Assembly: GCF_003604195.1 (NCBI RefSeq)
Contig: NZ_QXGR01000001.1
Coordinates: forward strand, 310,001 to 374,000
DNA length: 64,000 nt
Origin: Simplicispira lacusdiani
Lineage (GTDB): Bacteria; Pseudomonadota; Gammaproteobacteria; Burkholderiales; Burkholderiaceae_C
Reading direction: 5' to 3'
Positions 44,974 to 53,988 of this stretch are shown here, piece after piece. The translations under genes were made by a program, and so were the position numbers. The stretch's first letter is position 1. Each line of letters opens with the position of its first letter. The notes under the pieces are model-generated. The model did not search any database and was not told where the DNA came from. It worked only from the letters and a program-made list of their open reading frames with translations.

Positions 44974-46026
44974 TCAGACCAGCTTCTTCAGCAGTTCGGC
45001 CTTCTTGGCGTCGAACTCTTCCTGCGTGAGGATGCCCTTGCTCTTGAGTTCGCCGAGCTTCTCCAGCGTGGCCATCACGTCCTCGGGCTTGACGCCCACG
45101 GCCGCCGCAGCGGCCGCTGCTGCCGGCGCGGCCTGCGCCGCGCCACCCTGCAGGCCGGCCTGCAGGTTCTGCGCCAGCACCTGGCCCAGCGCCACGCCCG
45201 CGCCCAGGCCCATGGCGTCGCCCGCGATGCCGCCACCGCCATTGCCCGCGCCCTCGGCGAACTTGGGGATCGCCTGCGCCGTCTGGTACTGCATGAACTT
45301 GCCCATGTCGTTGCCGACCATGCCCATGCCGATCTTCTGGTCGAGGATCTTCTGCAGCTCCTCGGGCAGCGAGACGTTCTGCACCGTCAGGCTCTCGATG
45401 ACGAGGCCGATCTTGGCAAAGTGGGGCGCCAGCTCCTTGGCCAGCGCGTCGGCGAACATCACCTGGTTGGCCGCCAGGTCCAGGAACGGCAGGCCGCTGC
45501 CCGCGATGGCGTTGCTGATGTTCTGCAGCACCATGCCGCGCAACTGGCCTTCGAGGTCGGCCACGGGGTAGCTGTCGCGCGTGCCCGAGATCTCGGTGTG
45601 GAACAGCTTGGGGTCGGCGATGCGGTAGGCGTAGTTGCCGAAGGCGCGCAGGCGCACCGCGCCGAAGTCCTTGTCGCGGATCGTGATGGGCTGGGGCGTG
45701 CCCCACTTCTGGTCGATCTGCTGGCGCGTGCTGAAGAAGTACACGTCGCTCTTGAAGGGCGACTGGAACAGCTTGTCCCAGTTCTTCAGGTAGGTCAGCA
45801 CCGGCAGGGTCTGCGTGGTCAGCTTGTAGGTGCCGGGGCCGAACACGTCGGCCACCTGGCCTTCGTTGACGAACACCGCCATCTGCGACTCGCGCACCAC
45901 CAGCGTGCCGCCGTTCTGGATTTCCATGCCCTCCATCGGGAAGCGCCAGGCCAGCGTTCCGTCGCCGTCCTCGGTCCACTGGAGGATGTCGATGAACTGT
46001 TTCTTGATGAAGTCCATGAGTGCCAT
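44974..46026 (-). CDS. SPFH/virion-core-like protein with SHOCT domain (YdjI-like)
   Basis: A 350-residue protein. An SPFH/band-7-like domain (about residues 25-235) of the YdjI type is followed by a Gly/Ala-rich linker and a C-terminal SHOCT helix pair (KLGELKSKGILTQEEFDAKK). In Bacillus subtilis YdjI lies in an operon with the PspA-like YdjF, and the family is linked to membrane stress. No PspA gene is present in the window. GGGAG eight bases before the start supports MALMDFIKK. It is the first gene of the reverse-strand run. Confidence 0.88.
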   Translation of the reverse strand: MALMDFIKKQFIDILQWTEDGDGTLAWRFPMEGMEIQNGGTLVVRESQMAVFVNEGQVADVFGPGTYKLTTQTLPVLTYLKNWDKLFQSPFKSDVYFFSTRQQIDQKWGTPQPITIRDKDFGAVRLRAFGNYAYRIADPKLFHTEISGTRDSYPVADLEGQLRGMVLQNISNAIAGSGLPFLDLAANQVMFADALAKELAPHFAKIGLVIESLTVQNVSLPEELQKILDQKIGMGMVGNDMGKFMQYQTAQAIPKFAEGAGNGGGGIAGDAMGLGAGVALGQVLAQNLQAGLQGGAAQAAPAAAAAAAAVGVKPEDVMATLEKLGELKSKGILTQEEFDAKKAELLKKLV

Positions 46027-46196
46027 GCGGTGCTCCCGGTTGCTGTGCAGGGGGTTGATCGGACCGGCCATCATAGAACAAGCCTTGCGCGGCATGAACC
46101 GGTGTTTTGGCGTTGCCGTGAAATGCTGCGCACCGTCCATTCCGGCACGGGCTATGCCGGCGGTAGGCAGGTTCAATGGCCGATGTAATTGCGAGC

Positions 46197-46210
46197 GATT
46201 ATCATTCATT
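46197..46210 (+). promoter_or_regulatory. Possible Fur-box remnant
   Basis: GATTATCATTCATT matches two of three hexamers of the Fur consensus (GATAAT GATWAT CATTATC). It lies about 45 bp before the DUF2061 gene and in the divergent space with the SPFH gene. The left hexamer does not match, so this is tentative. Confidence 0.3.
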
Positions 46211-46252
46211 CAAGGCCGCCACACCGGGCAGCCCCCGCACCAGGAGCCCGCC

Positions 46253-46531
46253 ATGTCCCGCATCCGCCTCGCCGCCCGCCAGAACAAGACCATGCTGCTC
46301 AAGACCGGCAGCTACTACGTCATCCACATCTGCGTGGCGGCGCTGGTGGCCTACGCCATCACGGGCAACCTCTGGGCCTCGCTCACGCTGAGCCTGCTGG
46401 AGCCCACGGTGCAGGCCGTGGCCTTCTTCTTCCATGAGAAGGCCTGGGAGCGCGCCGGGCGGCGCCAAGCAGCCGCGGCCAGCGCGGCGGCAACGGTGCC
46501 CGGGGAAATGGAGTTCAGGCCCGCACGTTGA
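46253..46531 (+). CDS. DUF2061 membrane protein
   Basis: A 92-residue protein with two predicted helices (about 15-35 and 39-62) and a DUF2061 signature (KTGSYYVIHICVAALVAY). An Ala-rich tail of about 30 residues follows. The family has no known function. CAGGAG six bases upstream supports the start. The 3' end overlaps the convergent flagellar-rod-like gene by 17 bases. Confidence 0.82.
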   Translation: MSRIRLAARQNKTMLLKTGSYYVIHICVAALVAYAITGNLWASLTLSLLEPTVQAVAFFFHEKAWERAGRRQAAAASAAATVPGEMEFRPAR

Positions 46532-46817
46532 GCAGCGCGCCCAGCATGCGGTCCTCGGTCTGCAGCGTCTGCAGGTTGGCCTTGAAAGCGTAGGTGGCGG
46601 TCATCTGATCCACCACCTCCTGCTCCAGCGCCACGCCGGCTTGCGGCTCGCGCTGCATGGTGGCGTTCACGCCTGCGGGGCCCGCCACCTCGGCCTGCTC
46701 GGCGCGAAAGCGCCGGTAGCCGGGCGTGTTCATGTTGGCGATGTTGTTCGCCGAGGCATCCAGGCGCATCTGCGCGGCCTGGAGGCCGGACTGGGCGATG
46801 GAGGAGATGCTTGCCAT
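46515..46817 (-). CDS. Orphan flagellar basal-body rod-like protein
   Basis: A 100-residue protein. Its N-terminus has the rod/hook signature SANNIANMNTPGYRR (about residues 22-36), and its C-terminus the coiled-coil segment YAFKANLQTLQTEDRM, as in FlgC and FlgB. It lacks the central part of FlgC and no other flagellar gene is near. It may be a small accessory rod-like protein or a relic. The start MASISSIAQSG is typical of rod proteins, but no clear Shine-Dalgarno site is visible. Confidence 0.75.
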   Translation of the reverse strand: MASISSIAQSGLQAAQMRLDASANNIANMNTPGYRRFRAEQAEVAGPAGVNATMQREPQAGVALEQEVVDQMTATYAFKANLQTLQTEDRMLGALLNVRA

Positions 46818-46861
46818 GGTGCGCCTTGTGTGAAGGCCTCCATTCTGTGCCCGTGCCGCTT

Positions 46862-47818
46862 TCAGCGCAAGGAGCCGCCGCCTTCCCCATGCGCCTGCAG
46901 CAGGCATTGCGCGAAGGCCTGGGCCGCGCGCGGCGGCTGGGGCGAGCGGCGCAGCACGCTGACGAACTGGCAGCGGTAGAAGAACCGGGCTGGCTGCACG
47001 GCCTGCATCTGCCCCTGGCGCACGAAGGCCTCGGCGTAGTGGTCGGGCAGGAAGCCCAGGTAGCGGCCCGAGAGGATGAGCGTGGCGATCGACTCCTGGT
47101 CGAAGCCCGTGGCCTTGCGCGGCAGGCGCGCGCCATGGCTCAACTCCATGTTGGGCGAGTGGTAGCCCAGGCCGGCGAACTGCCAGGCGCGCAGGCCGTC
47201 CCAGTCCAGGCCGGCATGGTCCTGGCCGAACAGCGGGTGGCGCGCGCCGCAGTAGAGCAGCATGGTCTCGGTGAACAGGTTGGCGTAGACCAGGCTCTGC
47301 GAGGTGCGGTGCGCGGGGATGATGCCGATGTGGAAGCTCCCGTCGATCAGCCCGCGCTCGATGGCGGGGATGGCGGCCACATGCATCTGCAGGCTCACGT
47401 CGGGCGCCTGCTCCGAGAACAGCGCGATCGCCGCGCCGATGCGCGCCGCCGGGTTGCTGGCGGTCTTGTCGAACACCGCGACTTCCAGCCGCCCGCCCAT
47501 GCGGCGGTGGATGTCGTCGATGCTGCTGCGAAACGCATCGACCGCGCTGAGCAGGCGCAGCGTTTCGTCGTACACGCGCTGGCCCTCGGGCGTGAGCGCG
47601 AAACCGGCGCGGCCGCGCCGGCACAGCGTCAGGCCCAGGCGTGTTTCCAGGTCCTTCATGTGGCGGCTCACGGTGCTGGTGCCGATGTTCAGCTCCAGCT
47701 CAGCGGCCGACAGGCCGCCGCATTCGGCCACGCTCTTGAACACCTGCAGCAGGCGCAGGTCCATGTCGCTGAGCTGGCCGAGTAACGCGCGTTCGCGCTG
47801 GGAGGTCTTTACTTGCAT
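46862..47818 (-). CDS. LysR-type regulator of the omega-aminotransferase genes
   Basis: A 318-residue protein. A winged helix-turn-helix at residues 15-75 begins MDLRLLQVFKSVAECGG, and an effector-binding domain follows (about 105-300). It is divergent from the aminotransferase gene with 109 bp between starts. A TTGA-N11-TCAA palindrome in that space is a strong operator candidate, so it probably regulates the aminotransferase-mmsA unit and itself. Confidence 0.9.
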   Translation of the reverse strand: MQVKTSQRERALLGQLSDMDLRLLQVFKSVAECGGLSAAELELNIGTSTVSRHMKDLETRLGLTLCRRGRAGFALTPEGQRVYDETLRLLSAVDAFRSSIDDIHRRMGGRLEVAVFDKTASNPAARIGAAIALFSEQAPDVSLQMHVAAIPAIERGLIDGSFHIGIIPAHRTSQSLVYANLFTETMLLYCGARHPLFGQDHAGLDWDGLRAWQFAGLGYHSPNMELSHGARLPRKATGFDQESIATLILSGRYLGFLPDHYAEAFVRQGQMQAVQPARFFYRCQFVSVLRRSPQPPRAAQAFAQCLLQAHGEGGGSLR

Positions 47819-47835
47819 AAATCGTCAAGTAAACA

Positions 47836-47854
47836 TTGATATTTGATTATTCAA
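47836..47854. promoter_or_regulatory. Candidate LysR operator between regulator and aminotransferase
   Basis: TTGA-N11-TCAA, a perfect T-N11-A palindrome in an A/T-rich stretch, 18 bp from the LysR start and 74 bp from the aminotransferase start. A further TCAA half-site lies at 47825-47828. The geometry fits a LysR box serving both divergent genes. Confidence 0.6.
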
Positions 47855-47927
47855 GAGATTAACACCTGCCGGAACAATGGCGGTTCGCGGGCCAGTCGGC
47901 CGCCGCACCCGAACCAGGAGACCCACC

Positions 47928-49286
47928 ATGAGCTTCGTCCACATCGAACAACCCGCCGATGCCGCGCCCCGCCTCGATGCCGCCTGGCTCGACGCCCACT
48001 GGATGCCCTTCACCGGCAACCGCAACTTCAAGGCGAATCCGCGCATGGTGGTGGAGGCCCAAGGGGCGTACTACACCGACAGCGAAGGCCGCAAGATCTT
48101 CGACGGTCTCTCGGGCCTGTGGTGCTCGGGCCTGGGCCATGGCCGCCGCGAGATCGCCGAGGCCGTGGGCCAGGCCGCTGCGCGGCTGGACTACGCGCCG
48201 GCCTTCCAGTTCGGCCACCCGGCGTCGTTCGAGCTGGCCAACCGCATCAAGGCCCTGACGCCCGCCGGGCTGGACTATGTGTTCTTCACCGGCTCGGGTT
48301 CCGAGTCGGCCGACACCTCGCTCAAGATGGCGCGCGCCTACTGGCGCGCCAAGGGCCAGGGCACCAAGACGCGCCTGATCGGCCGCGAGAAGGGCTACCA
48401 CGGCGTGAACTACGGCGGCATCTCGGTCGGCGGCATCGTGGGCAACCGCAAGCTGTTCGGCCAGGGCGTGGAGGCGGACCACATTCCCCACACCCAGCCG
48501 CCGGCCGGCACCTTCCAGAAGGGCATGGCCGAGGACGGTGGCCGTGCGCTGGCCGACAAGCTGCTGGACGTGATCGCGCTGCACGACGCGAGCAACATCG
48601 CCGCGGTGATCGTCGAGCCCTTCTCCGGCTCGGCCGGCGTGGTGATTCCCCCGAAGGGCTACCTGGAACGCATCCGCGAGATCTGCACGCAGAACAACAT
48701 CCTGCTGATTTTTGACGAGGTCATCACCGGCTTTGGCCGCTGCGGCACCTGGACCGGGGCCGAGGCCTTTGGCGTGACGCCCGACATCCTGAACTTCGCC
48801 AAGCAGGTGACCAACGGTGCGCAGCCGCTGGGCGGCGTGATCGCCACCAAGGAGATCTACGACACCTTCATGGCGCAGGGCGGCCCCGAGTACATGCTGG
48901 AGTTTCCACACGGTTACACCTATTCGGCCCACCCCGTGGCCTGCGCGGCGGGCAACGCGGTGCTCGACATCCTGCAGAAGGAAGACATGCCCGGGCGCGT
49001 GCGCGCGCTGGCGCCCTACTTTGAGAACGCCGTGCACGGTCTCAAGGGAGCCAAGCATGTGGCCGACATCCGCAACTACGGCTTGGCCGCCGGCATCACC
49101 ATCAGCGCCCTGCCCGGCGAACCGGCGCGGCGCCCCTACGAGATCGCCATGAAGTGCTGGGAGAAGGGCTTTTACGTGCGCTACGGTGGCGACACCATCC
49201 AGCTCGCGCCCCCGTTCATCAGCACCCAGGCCGAGATCGACCGCCTGGTCAGTGCCCTGGGCGATGCCCTGCACGAAACCGCATGA
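47928..49286 (+). CDS. Omega-amino acid:pyruvate aminotransferase (class III)
   Basis: A 452-residue fold-type I PLP enzyme. The cofactor aspartate is in IFDEVITGFGR, and the Schiff-base lysine in NFAKQVTNG (near residue 292). It is close to beta-alanine:pyruvate and omega-amino acid aminotransferases. With the CoA-acylating semialdehyde dehydrogenase following, it would convert beta-alanine to malonate semialdehyde. AGGAG seven bases before the ATG sets the start. An R1 copy separates it from mmsA. Confidence 0.92.
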   Translation: MSFVHIEQPADAAPRLDAAWLDAHWMPFTGNRNFKANPRMVVEAQGAYYTDSEGRKIFDGLSGLWCSGLGHGRREIAEAVGQAAARLDYAPAFQFGHPASFELANRIKALTPAGLDYVFFTGSGSESADTSLKMARAYWRAKGQGTKTRLIGREKGYHGVNYGGISVGGIVGNRKLFGQGVEADHIPHTQPPAGTFQKGMAEDGGRALADKLLDVIALHDASNIAAVIVEPFSGSAGVVIPPKGYLERIREICTQNNILLIFDEVITGFGRCGTWTGAEAFGVTPDILNFAKQVTNGAQPLGGVIATKEIYDTFMAQGGPEYMLEFPHGYTYSAHPVACAAGNAVLDILQKEDMPGRVRALAPYFENAVHGLKGAKHVADIRNYGLAAGITISALPGEPARRPYEIAMKCWEKGFYVRYGGDTIQLAPPFISTQAEIDRLVSALGDALHETA

Positions 49287-49292
49287 ACTCCT

Positions 49293-49350
49293 GTTTTGAT
49301 AGCTGCTGGCGCTTGATGGATAAGCGCTGGTGGCACTTTTGATTTGAAAT
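49293..49350 (+). repeat. R1 dispersed repeat, copy 10
   Basis: The best-conserved copy: ttttgatagctgctggcgct, tgatgga, taagcgctggtggc, acttttgatttgaa. It fills the space between the aminotransferase and mmsA and ends four bases before the mmsA ATG, so it also covers the expected ribosome-binding site. Confidence 0.9.
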
Positions 49351-49354
49351 CGCC

Positions 49355-50872
49355 ATGAACCACGACAAGAACGTCACCACCACCGTCGGCCACCTGATCG
49401 ACGGCAAGCTCGTTGCCGACACCGAGCGCACGCAGCCCGTGTTCAACCCCGCCACGGGCCAGTCCACCACCAGCGTGGCGCTGGCCAGCAAGGCCACGGT
49501 GGAGGCCGCCATCGCCTCCGCCGAGGCCGCATTTCCGGCCTGGCGCAACACGCCCCCGCTCAAGCGCGCGCGCGTGATGAGCAAGCTCAAGGTGCTGCTC
49601 GAAGAGAACGCCGACAAGATCGCGGCCCTGATCACCGCCGAGCACGGCAAGGTGTTGGCCGACGCGCACGGCGAGCTGCAGCGCGGCATCGAGAACGTGG
49701 AATACGCCAGCTACGCGCCCGAGCTGCTCAAGGGCGAGCACAGCCGCAACGTGGGCCCTGGCATCGACTCGTGGTCCGAGTTCCAGGCGCTGGGCGTCAC
49801 GGCGGGCATCACGCCCTTCAACTTCCCGGCCATGGTGCCGCTGTGGATGTGGCCCATGGCCGTGGCCTGTGGCAACACCTTCGTGCTCAAGCCCTCCGAG
49901 CGCGACCCCACCAGCGCGCTGTTCATCGCCCAGCTGGCGCTGGAAGCAGGCCTGCCACCCGGCGTGCTCAACGTGGTCAACGGCGACAAGCTGGCCGTGG
50001 ACACGCTGCTGCAAGACCCGCGCGTGAAGGCCGTGAGCTTCGTGGGCTCCACGCCGATCGCCGAATACATCTACGCCGAAGGCTGCAAGCACGGCAAGCG
50101 CGTGCAGGCCCTGGGCGGCGCCAAGAACCACGCGGTGCTGATGCCCGATGCCGACGTGGGCAACGCCGTCAGCGCCTTGATGGGCGCGGCCTACGGCTCC
50201 TGCGGCGAGCGTTGCATGGCCATCCCGCTGCTCGTGGCCGTGGGCGACGAGGTGGGCGATGCCGTGGTGGCGGGCCTCAAGACCGAGATCGCCAAGATGA
50301 AGGTCGGCCCCGGCACGGACAACAGCAACGACATGGGCCCGCTGGTGACCCAGCAGCATTTCGAGAAGGTGAAGGCCTATGTGGACAGCGGTGTCGCAGA
50401 AGGCGCGACGCTGGTGGTCGATGGCCGCGCCGTGAAGGTGCAAGGCCACGAGGAAGGCTACTTCCTGGGCGCCTGCCTGTTCGACCACGTCAAGCCCGGC
50501 ATGAAGATCTACCAGGAAGAGATCTTCGGCCCCGTGCTGGGCGTGGTGCGTGTGAAGACGCTGCAGGAGGCGATGAAGCTCATCGATGCCCACGAGTATG
50601 GCAACGGCACGTGCATCTTCACCCGCGACGGCGAGGCCGCGCGCTACTTCACCGACCACATCCAGGTCGGCATGGTGGGCGTGAACGTGCCCCTGCCCGT
50701 GCCCGTGGCCTACCACTCGTTCGGCGGCTGGAAGCGCAGCCTGTTCGGCGACCTGCACGCCTACGGCCCCGATGCCGTGCGCTTCTACACCAAGCGCAAG
50801 ACCGTCACGCAGCGCTGGCCCTCGGCCGGCGTGCGCGAGGGGGCGGTGTTCAGCTTCCCGAGCAGCCGCTGA
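49355..50872 (+). CDS. mmsA: CoA-acylating methylmalonate-semialdehyde dehydrogenase
   Basis: A 505-residue aldehyde dehydrogenase. The catalytic cysteine is in GSCGERCMAI (near residue 284), NAD contacts are in TPFNFPAMVPLWM, and the FGGWKRSLFGD block is typical of the CoA-dependent MmsA group. It makes acyl-CoA from malonate or methylmalonate semialdehyde, releasing CO2. With the aminotransferase it gives a beta-alanine to acetyl-CoA route. No Shine-Dalgarno site is visible, because an R1 repeat runs almost up to the ATG. A strong terminator follows. Confidence 0.94.
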   Translation: MNHDKNVTTTVGHLIDGKLVADTERTQPVFNPATGQSTTSVALASKATVEAAIASAEAAFPAWRNTPPLKRARVMSKLKVLLEENADKIAALITAEHGKVLADAHGELQRGIENVEYASYAPELLKGEHSRNVGPGIDSWSEFQALGVTAGITPFNFPAMVPLWMWPMAVACGNTFVLKPSERDPTSALFIAQLALEAGLPPGVLNVVNGDKLAVDTLLQDPRVKAVSFVGSTPIAEYIYAEGCKHGKRVQALGGAKNHAVLMPDADVGNAVSALMGAAYGSCGERCMAIPLLVAVGDEVGDAVVAGLKTEIAKMKVGPGTDNSNDMGPLVTQQHFEKVKAYVDSGVAEGATLVVDGRAVKVQGHEEGYFLGACLFDHVKPGMKIYQEEIFGPVLGVVRVKTLQEAMKLIDAHEYGNGTCIFTRDGEAARYFTDHIQVGMVGVNVPLPVPVAYHSFGGWKRSLFGDLHAYGPDAVRFYTKRKTVTQRWPSAGVREGAVFSFPSSR

Positions 50873-50905
50873 CGGCGCGGCCCCGTGCGGGCCGCTTCCA
50901 GGCGC

Positions 50906-50943
50906 AACGCCCTGCAGTTCTGCGGACTGCAGGGCGTTTTGTT
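50906..50943 (+). terminator. Rho-independent terminator of mmsA
   Basis: A perfect 12-bp stem (AACGCCCTGCAG / CTGCAGGGCGTT) with a 9-base loop, followed by TTGTT. It begins 34 bp after the mmsA stop. Confidence 0.9.
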
Positions 50944-51111
50944 ATGTGAAATCGATTTTCATGAAAATGCGTCACAATGTCGGCGCCCGGGTCCGCAAAG
51001 CTGCTTACCAGGGTTTTTACTGAACGCAACCTACAATCGGTTCCCCCCCGGACCCTGGGGTCCGGCCGCGCCAGCCCCGGCTTGGCGCGGTACCGCCAAC
51101 TGGAGACTTCC

Positions 51112-53427
51112 ATGCCCGAGAACGCACCGGCCCCGATCCCCCACCCCGACAAGCGCGCGCTGCTGCGCAAGGCCGCCCTCGAGTACCACGAGTTTCCGAA
51201 GCCCGGCAAGATCGCCATCGCCGCCACCAAGCAGCTCGTCAACCAGCACGACCTGGCGCTGGCTTACTCGCCCGGCGTCGCCGCGCCCTGCGAGGAAATC
51301 GTCAAGGACCCGGCCGCCGCGTTCCGCTACACCAGCCGGGGCAACCTGGTGGGCGTGGTCACCAACGGCACGGCCGTGCTGGGCCTGGGCGACATCGGCC
51401 CGCTGGCGGGCAAGCCGGTGATGGAAGGCAAGGGCGTGCTGTTCAAGAAGTTCTCGGGCATCGATGTGTTCGACATCGAGATCAACGAGAAGGACCCGGA
51501 CAAGCTGGTCGAGATCATCGCGTCGATGGAGCCCACCTTCGGCGGCATCAACCTGGAAGACATCAAGGCGCCCGACTGCTTCTACATCGAGCGCAAGCTG
51601 CGCGAGCGCATGAAGATCCCGGTCTTCCATGACGACCAGCATGGCACGGCCATCGTGGTGGGCGCGGCCATCCTCAACGGCCTGAAGGTCGCGGGCAAGA
51701 AGCCCGAGGAAGTCAAGCTCGTCACTTCCGGCGCGGGCGCTGCGGCGCTGGCCTGCCTGGGCTTGCTGGTCAAGCTGGGCATCCGGCGCGAGAACGTCTG
51801 GGTGACCGACCTGGCCGGCGTGGTCTACGAGGGCCGCACCGAGCTGATGGACGAGGACAAGCAGTTCTTCGCCCAGAAGACCGAACAGCGCACGCTCTCC
51901 GAGGTGATCGAGGGCGCGGACGTGTTCCTGGGCCTGTCGGCGGGTGGCGTGCTCAAGAAGGACATGGTGGCCAAGATGGCTGCCCGCCCACTGATCTTCG
52001 CGCTGGCCAACCCCAATCCCGAGATCCAGCCCGAGGATGTGCAGGCCGTGCGCGACGATGCCATCATGGCCACGGGCCGTTCGGACTACCCGAACCAGGT
52101 CAACAACGTCCTGTGCTTCCCCTACATCTTCCGGGGAGCGCTCGACTCCGGCGCTACCACCATCACGCTGGAGATGGAAATCGCCGCCGTGCACGCCATC
52201 GCCGACCTGGCCCAGGCCGAGCAGAGCGAAGTGGTGGCCGCGGCCTACGTGGGCGAGAAGCTCGCTTTTGGCCCTGAATACCTGATCCCCAAGCCGTTCG
52301 ATCCGCGCCTGATGATGAAGATCGCGCCAGCCGTGGCCCAGGCCGCGTTTGATTCCGGCGTGGCGTTGCGCCCCATCACCGACATGGACGCCTACCGCGA
52401 CCAGCTGCAGAGCTTCGTCTACGCCTCGGGCACGATGATGAAGCCCATCTTCCTGGCCGCCAAGACCGCCGCCAAACGGCGCGTGGCCTACGCCGAGGGC
52501 GAGGAAGAGCGCGTGCTGCGCGCCGCGCAGATCGTGGTGGACGAAAAGGTGGCCCGTCCCACGCTGATCGGCCGCCCGGCCGTGATCGCACAGCGCATCG
52601 AGAAATTCGGCCTGCGCCTGCAGGAGGGGCGTGACTACGATGTGGTGAACGTCGAGCAGGACCACCGTTACCGCGACTTCTGGCAGACCTACCACCAGAT
52701 GACGGCGCGCAAGGGCATCACCGCGCCCATCGCCAAGATCGAGATGCGCCGCCGCCTCACGCTGATCGGCAGCATGATGCTGCACAAGGGCGAGGTCGAC
52801 GGCCTGATCGTGGGCACCTGGGGCCACACCTCGCACCACCTCAACTACATCGACCAGGTGATCGGCCGGCGCGCCGGCGTGGCCACCTACGCCTGCATGA
52901 ACGGCCTGCTGCTGCCCGACCGCCAGGTGTTCCTGGTGGACACGCATGTCAACTACGACCCGACGGCCGAACAGCTCGCGGAGATCACCATGATGGCCGC
53001 CGAGGAAATGCTGCGCTTCGGCATCAAGCCCAAGGCGGCGCTGCTGTCGCACTCCAACTTCGGCTCCAGCGACCAGCCCAGCGCCGTGAAGATGCGCCAG
53101 ACACTGGAGTTGCTGCGCGTGCAGGCCCCCTGGCTCGAAGTGGACGGCGAAATGCACGGCGACGTCGCGCTCAACGGCGCCTCGCGCGCGGCCCTCATGC
53201 CGCACAGCAGCCTGGTCGGTGACGCCAACCTGCTGGTGCTGCCGAACATCGACGCGGCCAACATTTCCTACAACCTGCTCAAGACCGCCGCGGGCGGCAA
53301 TATCGCCATCGGCCCGGTGCTGCTGGGGGCGGCGCAGCCGGTGCATATCCTGACGGCCAGCGCGACCGTGCGCCGTATCGTCAACATGACGGCGTTGACC
53401 GTGGCCGATGCCAACGCGCAACGGTAA
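51112..53427 (+). CDS. maeB: NADP-dependent malic enzyme
   Basis: A 771-residue protein. The malic enzyme part (about 1-430) has [10 protein letters not shown] and FHDDQHGTA, and is followed by a phosphotransacetylase-like domain (about 440-770) that is regulatory in MaeB. It decarboxylates malate to pyruvate with NADPH formation. The start [10 protein letters not shown] was chosen by homology; no strong Shine-Dalgarno site is seen. A 14-bp palindrome (ATTTTCATGAAAAT, 50955-50968) and a -10-like TACAAT near 51030 lie upstream. A terminator follows the gene. Confidence 0.96.
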   Translation: MPENAPAPIPHPDKRALLRKAALEYHEFPKPGKIAIAATKQLVNQHDLALAYSPGVAAPCEEIVKDPAAAFRYTSRGNLVGVVTNGTAVLGLGDIGPLAGKPVMEGKGVLFKKFSGIDVFDIEINEKDPDKLVEIIASMEPTFGGINLEDIKAPDCFYIERKLRERMKIPVFHDDQHGTAIVVGAAILNGLKVAGKKPEEVKLVTSGAGAAALACLGLLVKLGIRRENVWVTDLAGVVYEGRTELMDEDKQFFAQKTEQRTLSEVIEGADVFLGLSAGGVLKKDMVAKMAARPLIFALANPNPEIQPEDVQAVRDDAIMATGRSDYPNQVNNVLCFPYIFRGALDSGATTITLEMEIAAVHAIADLAQAEQSEVVAAAYVGEKLAFGPEYLIPKPFDPRLMMKIAPAVAQAAFDSGVALRPITDMDAYRDQLQSFVYASGTMMKPIFLAAKTAAKRRVAYAEGEEERVLRAAQIVVDEKVARPTLIGRPAVIAQRIEKFGLRLQEGRDYDVVNVEQDHRYRDFWQTYHQMTARKGITAPIAKIEMRRRLTLIGSMMLHKGEVDGLIVGTWGHTSHHLNYIDQVIGRRAGVATYACMNGLLLPDRQVFLVDTHVNYDPTAEQLAEITMMAAEEMLRFGIKPKAALLSHSNFGSSDQPSAVKMRQTLELLRVQAPWLEVDGEMHGDVALNGASRAALMPHSSLVGDANLLVLPNIDAANISYNLLKTAAGGNIAIGPVLLGAAQPVHILTASATVRRIVNMTALTVADANAQR

Positions 53428-53477
53428 TTGTCCGCACGATAGCGTGCGCTAACTTTCAAAGCCCCTTTCGGGCGCGG

Positions 53478-53514
53478 GCCTCTGCTTAAACAATGGGCAG
53501 AGGCTTGCTTTTTT
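53478..53514 (+). terminator. Rho-independent terminator of maeB
   Basis: An 8-bp perfect stem (GCCTCTGC / GCAGAGGC) with an 11-base loop and a run of six T four bases later. It lies 50 bp after the maeB stop. Confidence 0.85.
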
Positions 53515-53539
53515 GGGGGGTTTCCGTCACACTAGCGCC

Positions 53540-53566
53540 TTGAAATTTCGGGTTAACCCGTAGTTT
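53540..53566 (+). promoter_or_regulatory. Palindrome within a possible promoter of the RNase gene
   Basis: A perfect 12-bp palindrome CGGGTTAACCCG (53549-53560) lies between a -35-like TTGAAA and a -10-like TAGTTT with a short 15-base spacer. An operator in a weak promoter would allow tight control of the RNase gene. The promoter match is weak. Confidence 0.35.
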
Positions 53567-53583
53567 CTGAAAGGTGTTGTTTG

Positions 53584-53988
53584 ATGCTGAAGGCTGTGGC
53601 CGCCCGGGCGTACAAGGCTGGCGTTGCGTGTTTTTTGGGTGTCGCTTTCGTGCTCACTCCCACAGCAGGGCAGGCGCGGAACCATCCGTCCACCGATGGA
53701 CAGGCCACGATCACGGTGGCGCAACTGCCTCCGCAGGGGCGCGAAACCTATGCGCTGATCCGGCAGGGAGGCCCGTTCCCATACGACAAGGATGGAACGG
53801 TGTTCGGCAATCGCGAGCGGCTGTTGCCGGCGCACAAGCGCGGCTACTACCGGGAATACACCGTCAGAACACCAGGCGCGCGCAATCGGGGCGCCCGGCG
53901 CATCGTGTGTGGTGGCAAGCCCCGGACACCGGACGCCTGCTATTACACCAGCGACCACTACGCCAGTTTTCGCGAAATTGTCGAATGA
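53584..53988 (+). CDS. Secreted barnase-like guanyl-specific ribonuclease
   Basis: A 134-residue protein with a signal peptide (cleavage after GQA, near residue 31) and a microbial RNase N1/T1/Sa-type domain. Likely catalytic residues are Glu91 (YYREYTV), Arg102 or Arg105 (NRGARRIV) and His125 (TSDHYASF). Two cysteines (109, 119) could form a disulfide after export. It cleaves RNA after G (family knowledge). The next gene, 146 bp on, encodes a barstar-type inhibitor. AAAGG nine bases upstream supports the start. I see no T6SS, Rhs or polymorphic-toxin delivery domain. Confidence 0.9.
   Translation: MLKAVAARAYKAGVACFLGVAFVLTPTAGQARNHPSTDGQATITVAQLPPQGRETYALIRQGGPFPYDKDGTVFGNRERLLPAHKRGYYREYTVRTPGARNRGARRIVCGGKPRTPDACYYTSDHYASFREIVE

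Noticed and set aside
46515..46817. Start of a flagellar gene cluster
   Set aside because: No other flagellar gene lies on either side; the gene stands alone.
50955..50968. Palindrome ATTTTCATGAAAAT upstream of maeB as a regulator site
   Set aside because: Perfect but short and A/T-rich; no regulator family with this site can be named and no clear promoter overlaps it, so it is only mentioned under maeB.
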